A stretch of DNA of 64,000 nt, taken from the NCBI GenBank assembly GCA_026874595.1, contig CM049322.1, positions 59,464,886 to 59,528,885 on the forward strand, given 5' to 3'. Source of the stretch: Sipunculus nudus (lineage: Eukaryota; Annelida; Sipuncula; Golfingiida; Sipunculidae). Below the pieces are notes generated by a model, which saw only the letters and a list, made by a program, of their open reading frames with translations, ran no database searches and was not told the DNA's origin. A program made the translations under genes and the position numbers. Shown here piece by piece: positions 12,261 through 24,338 of the stretch (positions are counted from its first letter, which is position 1; each line of letters opens with the position of its first letter).

Positions 12261-12391
12261 AAATAGTTTGATCGGTGTTACATAATACGGAGGGTAACTC
12301 TACCTTCTACACCAGCTCCAGCGACAGGTACATTGTCGAGCACTTTTGTTAACCCACCCTGTCCAGAAAATCAACTTGTAACATCTATAGA

Positions 12392-14160
12392 ATGAACAAA
12401 GCTAACTTCGACTATTCTCTGAAAAACATTCCCATCCCTAGTAATCTGTCGTATACCAAATGCCTGATAAGTAAAGTTGAAAGCCTACTCCGGAGAATGC
12501 GATGGAAGGCATTCCATAACGAAAACCCAGGTCAAATTTCAGCTAAACAAAACTATGGCTTCAAAACCACATATTCAAACCCCCCCCCCCCCCCACCCCC
12601 AATGGCGAACACCTCAGGGCATTTGAAAGCGATATCAATGAAATGGTCCGGAACATTGAATTCCTGTACTCACACAATACATTCCAGAGACAAATGGCTG
12701 ATGACATCAAGACAATCAGACAATCTGACAATCTCCTAGTACAGGCAGATAAGACCATCAACCTGTACAGCATGCCGAAAGAATACTACAATTAAATCAT
12801 AACAGAAAACATTACTAAGACATACAAAAAAGCAGACAAAAATATCTGTAAAAATATCAATACAGAAGCCAACGAAATAGCCTGTTCTCTTAACCTAGCG
12901 GACCGCATCGAATTCATGGCCGAGCGCAATGCTTACATTACTTTGAAAGACCATGAGGAAAATTGTTGGGAAAAAAACCAAGTGCAGACTGAAAAATCCA
13001 GCAAAATCTGAAATAGGTATCATTAGCAAAAAGCACTTGGAAAAACATAATAGCCCACTGAGACCAGACTCAATCAGTGGCAAAATACCGCAAAGGTAAT
13101 ATCTTTGTTCAAGAAATTGAAGCTGAATCAGAAATCAATGTTCATAAAGTTTGATATCGTTGATTTTTACCCCTCGATCACAGAAGATCTACTTATGAAA
13201 GCCCTCAAATTTGCCAAAACTATGGTCTCTATTCCAGATGGTGTTATTAAAATCATCCTGCACAGCAGGAAAAGCTTACTGTTTAGCAACGGTAACATCT
13301 GGGTGAAAAAAGATCAAACTAGTTTTGACGTCACCATGGGCAGCCCAAAGCAGACAGCACCCATTAGAAAATGATCAAACTTTTTCCCATGTTAGATTAA
13401 AAATTACCATTGAGAATAACCTGACCTGCACATAATTCTTAGACATAACACTTGACCTCCAAAATGTTAATTTCTACCCTTACAGAAAACCAAACAATGA
13501 TCCGCTCTATATCCACGCACAATCCAATCACCCCCCATCTATTATCAGGCAGATACCTATGAGGATCAGCAAGCGTGTATCTGACACCTCTTGCAATGAA
13601 GAGCTATTTATGAAAGCCAAACCCATGTATGACAAAGCTTAAGCGAAAAGCGGTTTTTCAGAAAGCCTAAAATATGTTGAACCCGCAGTGAAATGCAAAA
13701 GAAACAAGAAAAGGAAAATAATATGGTTCAAAACCCCCTACAGCCGTCATATAAAAACCAACATTGGCAGACAATGCATGAAAATAGTTGAAAAGCACTT
13801 CCCAAAACATCACAGGTACCACAAGTTATTCAACAGGAACAATGTGAAATCAGCTATAGCTTTTTACCAAACAAGTCTAACCTTATCACCAAACATGATA
13901 TGAAGGTCCTAAATACTGACAAAACTGTGAATGTACCTAAAAAAGTAACTGCCGTAAAAATGTCCTAAAAGATGTATGTCCTATGAATGCTCAGTGTCAG
14001 CTGAGATGCATTGTCTAAAGGGCAACAGTTAGATCAGACAATGACGAGATACAATACTTAGGGTGTACTGAAGGTGATTTCAAGACCAGATACAATAACC
14101 ACAAGCAATCCTTTCGTAACAGATCCCACTTGTAAAACACTGAACTGACTAGACACATTT
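12392..14160 (+). pseudogene. Penelope-like RT/GIY-YIG open reading frame, broken
   Basis: Pieces in order: an N-terminal block (12392-12800) with 'SLLRRMRWKAF' and a 'DKWLM' region; a linker with 'AYITLKDHEE' like the conserved TLKDHKEN motif (about 12925); and RT motif A 'FIKFDIVDFYPSITEDLL' (13141-13194). 'VTMGSPKQTAP' at the motif B position follows (near 13330), then 'LDITLDLQNVNFYPYRKPNN' (13438-13500) and 'NKKRKIIWFKTPYSRH' (about 13703-13750). The C-terminus reads 'IQYLGCTEGDFKTRYNNH' (about 14048-14102), matching the YIG...R...H core of GIY-YIG nucleases, and then 'LTRHIWSLK'. In-frame stops (for example near 12795 and 14136) and several frameshifts make it non-functional. The catalytic YxDD region is not visible and is probably deleted near 13370. 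Confidence 0.75.
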
Positions 14161-14502
14161 GGTCACTCAAAGTATATATTTTCAAAGTATATGTTTATTT
14201 CATATTATATGTGTACACTAATGAAATGTTCACTGTACCCAGGACCCTATTAAAAATCAGCTTACTATGCTAATTGGGCATCCCGGTAAAATATCTTTGT
14301 ATTAAATATAAACATTTAAACAACAACAAACCTCTTTGCCCTGTTATGTTCCAGTACCGCACGTGTACCCCGACCAATCCTATTGTGCCCCCGAGGACAA
14401 TATGATCACTATCAGTCTTTTACAAGTTCCTCCTGATACGCACAAAGCATAATCTCGTAAAGTCTCAGCTTTTCTAACCACGCCGTTAGCTTCATTCTAA
14501 CC

Positions 14503-14561
14503 ACATTCTCCTGATAATCGGGTGACATCCCGTGAAACAGACTGTTGTGAATTTACAGTGT
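14503..14561 (+). ncRNA. Hammerhead-ribozyme-like motif, mutated core (copy 1)
   Basis: Core box CTGATAA (14511-14517; consensus CTGATGA) is followed by stem II CGGG/CCCG (14519-14522 with 14529-14532) and box GAAA (14534-14537). A minimal stem III follows, ACAG/CTGT (14537-14540 with 14542-14545), then the cleavage triplet GTT ending at 14546 and the stem I strand GTG...AGTGT. The G-to-A change in the core and a degraded 5' stem I strand suggest loss of activity. It sits just 3' of the RT/GIY-YIG body, where Penelope-like elements carry type I hammerheads. Confidence 0.65.
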
Positions 14562-14575
14562 TGTTTTTCTTCAGT

Positions 14576-14588
14576 GTTATATATATAA

Positions 14589-14628
<40 letters not shown>

Positions 14629-14629
14629 G
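14576..14629. repeat. (TA)n tract at the 3' end of the Penelope-like element
   Basis: An imperfect TA/TG dinucleotide run directly after the hammerhead motif. The second hammerhead copy at 31.5 kb is also flanked by (TA)n. Confidence 0.9.
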
Positions 14630-14983
14630 TTGATTAAGCAATTAATTACTATATTAATAAAATATCGTGAAAGAATATTGAATTTAACAGCATTTTCTTT
14701 TTTTTCCAAACAATAATTTAATTAGAGATGATCTTGACATTTCTAGAATTCTAGTGCATAAATACATTAGTTCTTGACACTTTTGCAGATGCTTTTGATA
14801 AAAATATCATTATTTGGCCATATGCATTGAATGACCCGTCCATTCTATGGTACCCTTTGTATATAATAAGATGAATGTGATGTTCCATGTTCCTGTCGAG
14901 ATGTACTTGATTTTCACTGTGATGCTTACCTAATACTATAAGTAGTTATTTGCCTGAACCTGAATGTTTTAATTGGCTTAAAT

Positions 14984-15309
14984 AATAATAGGAGCCCTCT
15001 CTGTAACAATATATGAACACAATAATAATCACAAATAATAGTTATATGAAATTTCTAATAGATATGAAATCAACCCGTTATGTTGATCCGTCTGAAATAT
15101 TGTGATGAATTTGTCCACAAACTGGAAGACCAAATATTAACAATAACATTATAGATAATAATAAAAGCCCTCTCTGGAACAATATATGAACACAATAATA
15201 ATCACAAATAATAGTTATATGAAATTTCTAATAGATATGAAATCAATCTGTTATGTTGATCCGTCTGAAATATTGTGATGAATTTGTCCACAAACTGGAA
15301 GACCAAATA
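14984..15309 (+). repeat. Direct duplication, two ~150-bp copies at 173-bp spacing
   Basis: 14984-15136 and 15157-15309 are nearly identical, sharing 'gccctctct', 'atatgaacacaataataatc', 'tatgttgatccgtctgaaat' and 'ttgtccacaaactggaagac'. Few differences suggest a recent tandem duplication. It is non-coding. Confidence 0.9.
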
Positions 15310-17329
15310 TAAAAATTAACTCACTGTGAAGCTTAGTGCATTAGATTCAGTATATTCAGTATTCAGTATAAGTAGCGTCTTGTACCACAATATCATCACA
15401 AAGATTCAGGTCATGTCAAAAGGAGACAGAACAAGAAGGCATGTGCAACAGTTTCAATTATTATACAAAATTAATGATTACGGCGTATACAGCTTAATAA
15501 CGTTATTTGGAGTAGCTTGATTTTTTTATGTATTTATTTATTTGAATTTCATCTTTTTTATTACAACTGTATTATGACTGAGTCATTGGTTGCCTTATTA
15601 TATTTAAATGCCTTACAATGTCTCTTTCAGTTTTTTCTTGCAAGGAAACGTACTTGATAGTTGAATCGTAAACAAATCACAGGTTCTATTCTAAATGTAT
15701 ATTGATGGATCAGAGTGAACACTTATTATGATTAATGTTCAAAGCGATCGTCATTTATGGAAGGACATGGTATAGGAGTACATGTATTAGCAGCAACAAG
15801 AAAGCAGAGGAGCGGAGGCTTCACAGTGACAGTACCATACAGGGAGGGATCATATCTGTATTGTTAATTGGGAAGATCTAATTTGAAAACATACGTATGC
15901 TTTCTGATTGTAAAAATTACAGAAATTGACGGAGTAAACAGAGAGAGAAGCTATTGGTTCTAAACAGAAATGAACAAAGCCTGTGCCCTTATAACGGACA
16001 CAGTATAAGAGCACAGGTAGCATTAATATTACAACTAAATATACAATCTTTCACCTCTGCGTCCAAGTGTAGTATGTATTTTTGTCATATATCTTTTATT
16101 TTATTTCAGTACAACTCAGCTTCTGTAAAATGGTATTGTAGACATAAAAATTGGCATTTGATTTCACCTGTTTATGGCACCTTTTCAAAAGAAATGAGTA
16201 TTATATATACCCCCCATAAAAATTCGAGAGGATTCTTCCTCTAGCTCCAATGCATTGTAGTCTTCAATAATTCGTTATTTATGATGAGGCATTCTGCAAT
16301 TCCGATGTTTACGTCTGAAATTATAAAACGGAAGACCGTAGATATCATATTGCCTTCAGAAGATAGATTAAGAAAAATCCGTAATTTGTGTTTATACTCA
16401 AGACAGACTTTAAGGCCTATAACCTGAAAACGATTCAACATGAATTGCGGAGATGTCATTGGAATCCAGTCCTTACTTCTGGAATTATAAAAATTAATAT
16501 TTATTTTGTCAAGTTAATGAAAAATGGACCACCTATTTTTACAAATTCAATCCTCAATCATTCAAGGCTATGTATACAAGCAGGGAGTTAAAGTCTAACA
16601 TTTAAAGCATTCCATTCGACTGTCAGGAGACATTGTTGAGAAACCGCTAACTAGTTTATGGTGTTTTTTATTTTATTTAACAGATATGTGATATAAAAAA
16701 GCCAATGTTTCTTTACAGCCCCTGCAAAAAAATCCGGTAATATGCACACCATGGCCTCTGGGGAGTACTCAAACTTATATTTTTAGATCCTCTCCTGAAG
16801 TATCATTACCATTTGTTATTCAAAGTAATATTAAATTCTGATAAAATTACTTAAATCAAATAATATATACGACCACTGCCGGGAATTCATATTTCGCTAA
16901 TCAGTAAAATGCTACCAACAGGTGAGGACATTTTTTATTCAATGCATTCACGCTTAGACATTCAGTTAGTTTTATTTTTTAATGGGAATTTGAAATTTTC
17001 CTGAATATTAAGATTGGCTTTCTTCTTTGAAATACAGGCAGCTTTAATTCTGCATTAGGTCTGAGCTCGATCCATGTTCCAGAATCCAGGTGTCACAGTG
17101 GTCTCTGTCTTCCATGATATTAAATGTATTTATCATTAGAGAATCATTCATAATTTTATCACCAGGATTTGTAAGAATGTCAGGAACTAATGAATAACTG
17201 CCCCAGAAATTCAGAAATGCAACATTATCTCGAATATAAACCATTGTTGGGAACAATTAAAGAAACGCTGTTAAATTCAATTTTCTTTTAGATTATTATA
17301 TATATATAGTACTTCATTGCTTTATCAAC
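15310..17329. other. No gene recognised
   Basis: Several short frames occur on both strands (for example 15954-16244 +, 16241-16459 -, 17044-17256 -). None shows a domain, signal peptide or splice-consistent exon pattern that I can support. Confidence 0.5.
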
Positions 17330-17655
17330 AAAAAAATACATTATACATGCATATGATTATTGTTATCATTGACTTTTCCCCACTATCTGCACACACAATG
17401 CAGTTTATTTGAAGTGAATATGTCAAATATTAAGCGAGCAATAAGCATTTACATACCCCTACCCACTTATCAAGGCTACCTGTCCGCCAGTGCCGTGCGT
17501 AAAGACGCGGTTGTCTTTAATTGGCCTAAAAGGGTAGTGTAACCCAAAATAATCAATGTTAACATCTTATTTCGTTAACTGGACATACTTTGAGATCTAA
17601 AAATACCTATGTCATAAAATCCCAGAGGGGGTGCACGGTGACCCCTCCTAGCCCA
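17330..17655 (+). repeat. ~300-bp dispersed repeat, copy 3 (forward)
   Basis: Same family as 10265-10560 and the longest forward copy. It includes the extra left part 'catatgattattgttatcat' shared, inverted, with the copy at 63.4 kb. It ends '...gtgacccctcctagcccatg', immediately next to the LINE endonuclease fragment. Confidence 0.85.
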
Positions 17656-17659
17656 TGGA

Positions 17660-18377
17660 CTAGTATGTATCATAATTAACTCTGTATTTATCTACACGAA
17701 TATCACATTTCATGAGCACCGGATTATGATTATAGGCATTCAATGAGTCATCTATAATTTCCACATGACAAATTGATTTATAAATATCACCTGAGCAGAT
17801 AAAGTGATCAAGAGTGGAAGTACAATTCCTGTAAGTCTGATCAGGCAGAGCCTGCGGGCTGTGACAAACAGAATATAGATTGCTATTAGAACAGAAGTGG
17901 TTTAAGTACCTTGTATGACTATTATGCCTGCATAAGTCCACATTACCCGTCAACGCCAATAAAAATGGGATTTGCATCGTAAATTTCGAGTGCTTGCTGA
18001 AGCTTATTTAAGGTGTCAAAAAATTCCTCATTAACATCAATTATGGAACGATTATCACACGGTAAGTATAAACAAATTAATATAACAGTAGAATCATCCG
18101 ACAGTCTCAGAGATACTACGCATAAGCGATTTGCCCCTAGGTTTACTGCCTGGACATAGGCAGAAAGTGATTGGTGCCTTGGTATGGCCACTCCTCCATG
18201 TGGCCGACCATAGAATATATCTCTAGAGCTATGAATGCCTGTTTGAGCTGTAAACATATACTTATCATGAATAGAAACTAGAAATGATTCTCGTTCCTTA
18301 ATCAACCATGTCTCCTGTAAAAATAATAAATCTGCACGATGTGCATCGATAAGTGTTTTGACATAGTACCTTTTCAT
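17660..18377 (-). pseudogene. LINE apurinic-like endonuclease domain fragment
   Basis: Two adjoining minus-strand frames (18377 to 17943, then 17977 to 17660, offset by one frameshift near 17950) read as an exonuclease-endonuclease-phosphatase domain. Visible motifs are 'LLFLQETWL' (catalytic Glu), 'GRPHGGVAI', 'LICLYLPCDN', and 'IFIGVDG' where the usual GDFN motif is degraded. 'LDHFICSGD' follows, then '...AYNHNPVLMKCDI', matching the S/NDH-type terminus. It is 5'- and 3'-truncated and dead. It probably belongs to the same LINE family as the RT fragment at 10.6-11.8 kb (inference). Confidence 0.75.
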
Positions 18378-20159
18378 ATCATTTACTATACCAGTTTCAA
18401 GTTTTTCAGATTGTTTATTGGCATAGCAATAAAATTAATAGTGGTTTTCATTTGTAGATGTCTTATATGGGTACTCTCTCCTTATAAAAATTTTCTGCCC
18501 CCAATTCCAGTCGGCCAAAATGCCTCATCCATTACTTTATCTATATCATTTACGTGCATCTTAATCTAATACGATTTAATCAATGAATCTTCATGAGAAA
18601 CTTTCTCAATACCCATCACATTTACTCCTTCGTTAAGGATAAAATCCTTCAATTCACTATCATCTGCGTCATGACTGACTCTATTCACAAGGAGACCTTG
18701 TATTGTGTCGTTATCCTTCTTACCAATAACCGCAGGCTTGTTTCGTCTTATCTGTCGTCGTTTCTCATGTTTCTAAAACTGTAAACCATCGTTTCAGAAT
18801 ACACAGTGTTATTCCGGTACTGTTAAAATTTAACCAGTGATCCTGCTTCAGGCGCCAAGCCATCTTTTTTATGAGTTGGAAACATTTATGTTAAAATCAG
18901 GTATATGATACACATTTACCCTCACTGGTTCCGAAGGGAGATTTAAAATGCAAAAATAACGGGGATATTAATTTTTGTTTGTTTTATATATACATACAAG
19001 CGCAATGAATAATGTTGCCTGCAAATTACGTTAAACTTAAAAATGTCCAAGTTTCCACCATGTTCCATGTTGCCACATCCACCCATCCTGCTTTTCCACG
19101 TATTTTGGCTAATGCCTTGCACCCTTCCAGATGAAACAGTAGAAATCGAACGTCAAATTCTTCTTCGTTACGGGGTGATTTACACGACAGACTTTAAATA
19201 GTTGCAAACCACTGGAATGTACAGAGATAAAATTTGCCGAGGATTAAAAAGAGCAGACTGTTTTCCATTGCTACACCTTTATTTCGTAAACACGTAATGT
19301 GCAGTTAAACCCCTCTCACGCTGATATATAGAAGTACTCAGATCCAAGTACTCGTGTAGTGAAGATCCGAGAAGTAAAGATCAGAGGAGTAATGATCCGA
19401 GGATTCGAGTAAGTAAATTCAGCAATAATTACCACGTACTTGGGCAGAGGCAGATGTCAGTTTTCTGGAATTAAAGAAAAAAAACGAAAAAAACGACAGG
19501 TAAGTAACGGTTGTCGTTATTGTATCACACGCGTAATAAGACGGGGAAAGTATGGTTGAAGCGCCGCATCTCTCCTATAGACAAATCTTTTGCTACAATA
19601 ACTCGGCACACACTCGCGTAATGTAAACTTTCCTTGTGCATAGAGATGGGTGTGGTGAAAAGTGACATTTAATTGAAAAATATACACAAAACATTAGCCT
19701 TTCAAATAAAGGGCGAATGAACTATTCTTAAACTCGTTAGGACCTGAGATCTTGCATAGGCTTGTCCTACAGAAAACGTCCTGCAGAAAGAGGTACTACA
19801 TATAATGGTTTTCTTCTGTTTTGTACCGTTTAATACCCAATCACTGCCACTAGACAGCAAAAAACTATTATAATTATAATCGTTAAAAAAAGATATAGGT
19901 TATATATAAAAGATATATAAATATTTACCATGATAGTGGCCTTGACCTTGAATAATTCCAAATTATGTCAACATTATTAATTCATTGGATTTTCTTTTTA
20001 ATAAATGGGCCAATTGTTCGGTTTTTTTTAATTAATGTGATTAATTGTGTCATCTTGTACAGAAAACTGGCGACCGATTTTCTGGTTTTGCCGATTTAAT
20101 TGCCTCTTCACTCCTCCCTGCAAACAATAAAATCACTAAAAGTAACAAGAACACCACAA
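18378..20159. other. No gene recognised
   Basis: Unassigned sequence. A short run of 'gatccgag/agtaa' quasi-repeats lies at about 19330-19415. Otherwise there is nothing I can support. Confidence 0.45.
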
Positions 20160-20580
20160 ACGCCCGTCGTGTATCTGGTGACCTATGTCCCCATTAAATA
20201 TGCGTGAAGTTTAATGAGAAGGTAATTTAAGTGAGAAACCCTATTGGTAAACATGTATAATGAGTTTCATGGAAATCCATAGGAATTTTCGAAAGTCATC
20301 AAGGTGCCTCCAAAGTGCGATGACCTTTGACCTCATTAAATAAAATAAAAATAATACTAAGGCGAGATATTTTATTGATTAATATTTCTGATGAGAATAT
20401 CAAAATCCTTCATATTCTTCATAAGTTATAGCGGCAATACCACGACACTAGTCACTAGTGACTCGTGCCGTGACCTTATTAAATATGCGTGGATGTTGAT
20501 ATATAATCGACCTCGGGTGAGATATTCTGTTGGTACTAGTTTCGTGAACCAATAAGTTATTCCATCGACACTAAAAAATT
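20160..20580 (+). repeat. Diverged dispersed repeat with 'attaaatatgcgtg' motif
   Basis: Two loosely matching units, about 20185-20345 and 20460-20560. Each has 'attaaatatgcgtg' followed by a 'gtgagat/gtgagaaa' run and 'ttggta'. They lie about 270 bp apart. It is non-coding. Confidence 0.5.
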
Positions 20581-20944
20581 ACCGACGGACGGTGGGTATA
20601 CCATCATACTCCCGTCATATGACGGGGGTGTCCAGGTGGTGCTTGGACAAGGCAAGAATTGCACTGCCGGTAGAGAACAGTAAAAACGTTTACTTCTTCT
20701 TTGTTGTTTGTTTGTTTTTCTTTGTCAGGTGTTAAGCAAAAGACATAAAGACAGAACATCTTTCTATTTTTACATCATTTTCTCGAAATCCATATTCCAG
20801 TAAAAATACTCCATAAATTTTATTTGAAAGAATATACTTTTACAAAACATAGAATAATAATTTTCGTAACGAGGGAGTACTCATGCCAAGTAAATTGGAC
20901 AAGCGTGAACTGGAAATAAGACAACACTGATTGTTGTTGGTCTG

Positions 20945-23900
20945 TGTTTTATCATTGCAGTGTGGGTACAGTACTGACTTCTGTCGGTCTGTGTATTATT
21001 ATAACAGTGTGAGTACAGCACTGACTGCTGCCGGTCTATTTTTTATCATTGCAGTGTGATTACAGTACTGGCTGCTGCCGTTCTGTGTATTATTATGACA
21101 GTGTTAGTACAGCACTGACTGCTGCTGGTCATTTTTTTTTACCATTGCAGTGTGAGTACAGCACTGGCTGCTCCCGGTCTGTGTATTATTATTACAGTGT
21201 GAGTACAGCGCTGACTTCTGTTGGTCTTTGTTTTATCATTGCAGTTTGAGCACTGCACTGACTGCTGCTGGTCAATTTTTTACCATTGCAGTGTGAGTAC
21301 AGCACTGGCAATGACAAAAATTAGACCAACAGCAGTCAGTGTTGTACTCACACTGCAATTATAAAACATAGGCTGCCGGTCTGTGTATAATTATTAGAGT
21401 GTGAGTACAGCGCTGACTGCTGCCGGTCTGTTTTATCATTGCAGTGTGAGTAAAGCGCTGACTGCTGCTGGTCTATGTTTAATCATCGCAGTGTGAGTAC
21501 AACACTGACTCCTGTTGGTCTATTTTTTGTCATTGCTGTGGAGTACAGCGCTGACTGCTGCCGGTCTGTGTATTATTATTAGAGTGTGAGTACAGCACTG
21601 ACTGCTGCTGGTCTATTTTTTATCATTGCAGTGTGAGTAGAGCACTGACTGCTGCTGGTCAATTTTTTACCATTGCAGTGTGAGTACAGCACTGACTGCT
21701 GTTGGTATATATTTTTTCCTTGCAGTGTGAGTACAGCGCTGACTGCTGCCGGTCTTTGTATTATTATAACTGTATGAGTACAGCACTGACTGCTGTTTGT
21801 ATATATTTTATCTTTGCAGAGTGAGAACAGCAGTGACTGTTGTTGGTCTGTGTTTTATCATTGCAGTGTCAGTACAGTACTGACTGCTGTCGGTCTGTGT
21901 ATTATTATTACAGTGTGAGTACAGCACTGACTGCTGCCGGTCTATGTTTTATCATTGCAGTGTGAGTACAGCACTGACCGTTGATGGTCTATGTTTTATC
22001 ATTGCAGTGTGAGTACAGCGCTGACTTCTGCTAGTCTATGTTTTATCATTTCAGCGTGAGTTCAGTGTTGACTGTTGATGATCTATGTTTTATCATTGCA
22101 GTGTGAGTACAGCGCTGACTGCTGTTGGTCTATGTTTTCTCGTTGCAGTGTGAGTACAGCACTGACTGCTGCCGGTCTATTTTTTATCATTGCAGTGTGA
22201 TTACAGTACTGGCTGCTGCCGTTCTGTGTTTTATTATGACAGTTTTAGTACAGCACTGACTGCTGCTGGTCATTTTTTACCATTGCAGTGTGAGTACAGC
22301 ACTGGCTGCTCCCGGTCTGTATATTATTATTACAGTGTGAGTACAGCGCTGACTTCTGTTGGTCTTTGTTTTATCACTGCAGTTTGAGCACAGCACTGAC
22401 TGCTGCTGGTCAATTTTTTACCATTGCAGTGTGAGTACAGCACTGGCAATGACAAAAAATAGACCAACAGCAGTCAGTGTTGTACTCACACTGCAATGAT
22501 CAAACATAGACCGGCAGCAGCACTGCTGCCGGTCTGTGTATTATTATTAGAGTGTGAGTACAGCGCTGACTGCTGCTGGTCTATGTTTTATCATTGCAGT
22601 GTGAGTACAACACTGACTCCTGTTGGTCTATTTTTTGTCATTGCTTTGGAGTACAGCGCTGACTGCTGCCGGTCTGTGTATTATTATTATAGTGTGAGTA
22701 CAGCACTGACTGCTGCTGGTCTATTTTTTATCATTGCAGTGTGAGTACAGCATTGACTGCTGCTGGTCAATTTTTTACCATTGCAGTGTGAGTACAGCAC
22801 TGACTGCTGTTGGTATATATTTTTTCCTTGCAGTGTGAGTACAGCGCTGACTGCTGCCGGTCTTTGTATTATTATAACAGTGTGAGTACAGCACTGACTG
22901 ATGATGGTCTATGTTTTATCATTGCAGTGTGAGTTCAGCGCTGACTGCTGTTGGTCTATGTTTTATCATTGCAGTGTGAGTACAACACTGACTGCTGTTG
23001 GTCTATATTTTTTCCTTGCAGTGTGAGTACAGCGCTGACTGCTGCCGGTCTTTGTATTATTATGACAGTGTGAGTACAGCACTGACTGCTGTTTTTATAT
23101 ATTTTATCATTGCATAGTGAGTACAAGCAGTGACTGTTGTTGGTCTGTGTTTTATCATTGCATTGTTAGTAGAGACCTGGCTGCGGCCGGTCTGCGTATT
23201 ATTATTTCAGTGTGAGTACAGCACTGACTGCCGCCGGTCTATGTTTTATCATTGCAGTGTGAGTACAGCACTGACTGTTGATGGTCTATGTTTTATCATT
23301 GCAGTGTGAGTACAGCACTGACTGCTGTTGGTCTATGTTTTATCATTGCAGTGTGAGTACAGCACTGACCGTTGATGGTCTATGTTTTATCATTGCAGTG
23401 TAAGTACAGCGCTGACTTCTGTTAGTCTATGTTTTATCATTTCAGCGTGAGTTCAGTGTTGACTGTTGATGATTTATGTTTTATCATTGCAGTGTGAGTA
23501 CAGCGCTGACTGCTGTTGGTCTATGTTTTATCATTGCAGTGTGAGTACAGCACTGACTGCTGCCGGTCTATGTTTTATCATTGCAGTGTGAGTACAGCAC
23601 TGACTGTTAATGGTCTATGATTTATCATTGCAGTGTGAGTACAGCGCTGACTGCTGTTGGTCTATGTTTTATCATTACAGTGTGAGTAAAACACTGACTG
23701 CTGTTGGTCTATATTTTTTCCTTGCAGTGTGAGTACAGCGCTGACTGCTGCCGGTCTTTGTATTATTATGACAGTGTGAGTACAGCACTGACTGCTGTTT
23801 GTATATATTTTATCATTGCAGAGTGAGTACAGCAGTGACTGTTGTTGGTCTGTGTTTTCTCATTGCTGTGCTGGTAGAGACCTGGCTGAGGCCGGTCTGT

Positions 23901-24338
23901 GTTTTATCATTGCAGTGTGAGTACAGCACTGACTGTCGATGGTCTATGTTTTATCATTGCAGTGTGAGTACAGCGCTGACTGCTGTTGGTCTATGTTTTA
24001 TCATTGCAGTGTGAGTACAGCACTGACCGTTGATGGTCTATGTTTTATCATTGCAGTGTGAGTACAGCGCTGACTTCTGCTAGTCTATGTTTTATCATTT
24101 CAGCGTGAGTTCAGTGTTGACTGTTGATGATTTATGTTTTATCATTGCGGTGTGAGAACAGCGCTGACTGCTGTTGGTCTATGTTTTATCATTGCAGTGT
24201 GAGTACAGCGCTGACTCTTGATGGTCTATGTTTTATCATTGCAGTATGAGTACAGCGCTGACTGTTGATGGTCTATGTTTTATCGTTGCAGTGTGAGTAC
24301 AGCGCTGACTGTTGATGGTCTATGTTTTATCGTTGCAG
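20945..24338 (+). repeat. 47-bp minisatellite carrying 3' splice-site units
   Basis: About 70 units of 47 bp, core 'gtctatgttttatcattgca' + 'gtgtgagtacagcgctgact' + 'gctgttg'. Each unit contains CTGAC (branch-point consensus), then 30 nt later a CAG after a T-rich tract, then T and GTGAGT (donor-like). The last unit runs in register into the exon at 24339, so the array appears to be amplified from that intron/exon boundary. Higher-order structure is present: a ~0.8-kb block starting near 21000 recurs at +1141 bp, and a variant pair of units recurs near 21975, 23365 and 24024. Two stretches are inverted (21308-21370 and 22447-22520). Protein-like frames inside it are not open beyond two units. 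Confidence 0.9.

Larger units (their letters stand above)
12285..14630 (+). mobile_element. Decayed Penelope-like retroelement (RT + GIY-YIG, hammerhead in 3' repeat)
   Basis: The body encodes an RT-GIY-YIG polyprotein in at least three broken frames. The 3' part carries a hammerhead-like motif and ends in (TA)n. The 5' start 'cggagggtaactctacct' resembles 'cggagggtaacactgcct' at 31672, which lies just downstream of the hammerhead motif there. This suggests that both belong to the terminal repeat (pLTR) of one family. RT plus C-terminal GIY-YIG endonuclease plus hammerhead ribozyme in the terminal repeat is the known layout of Penelope-like elements. Family-level placement is inference. The right end abuts 'attaagcaattaattactat', which recurs at 63781 outside any Penelope copy. 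Confidence 0.75.

Noticed and set aside
14497-14716. Hydrophobic Ile/Tyr-rich frames around (TA)n tracts (also 28556-28774 and 31324-31557)
   Set aside because: TA repeats translate to YIYI in both strands; the frames overlap the hammerhead region and microsatellites and are artefacts.
17943-18377. Independent host endonuclease gene
   Set aside because: The sequence continues after a frameshift into the rest of a LINE-type endonuclease, lacks introns and a catalytic GDFN motif, and abuts a dispersed repeat.
20945-24338. CRISPR-like array or coding repeats in the 47-bp units
   Set aside because: Units are contiguous without unique spacers, the genome is animal, and the 47-bp period is not a multiple of three, so protein-like frames close after one or two units.
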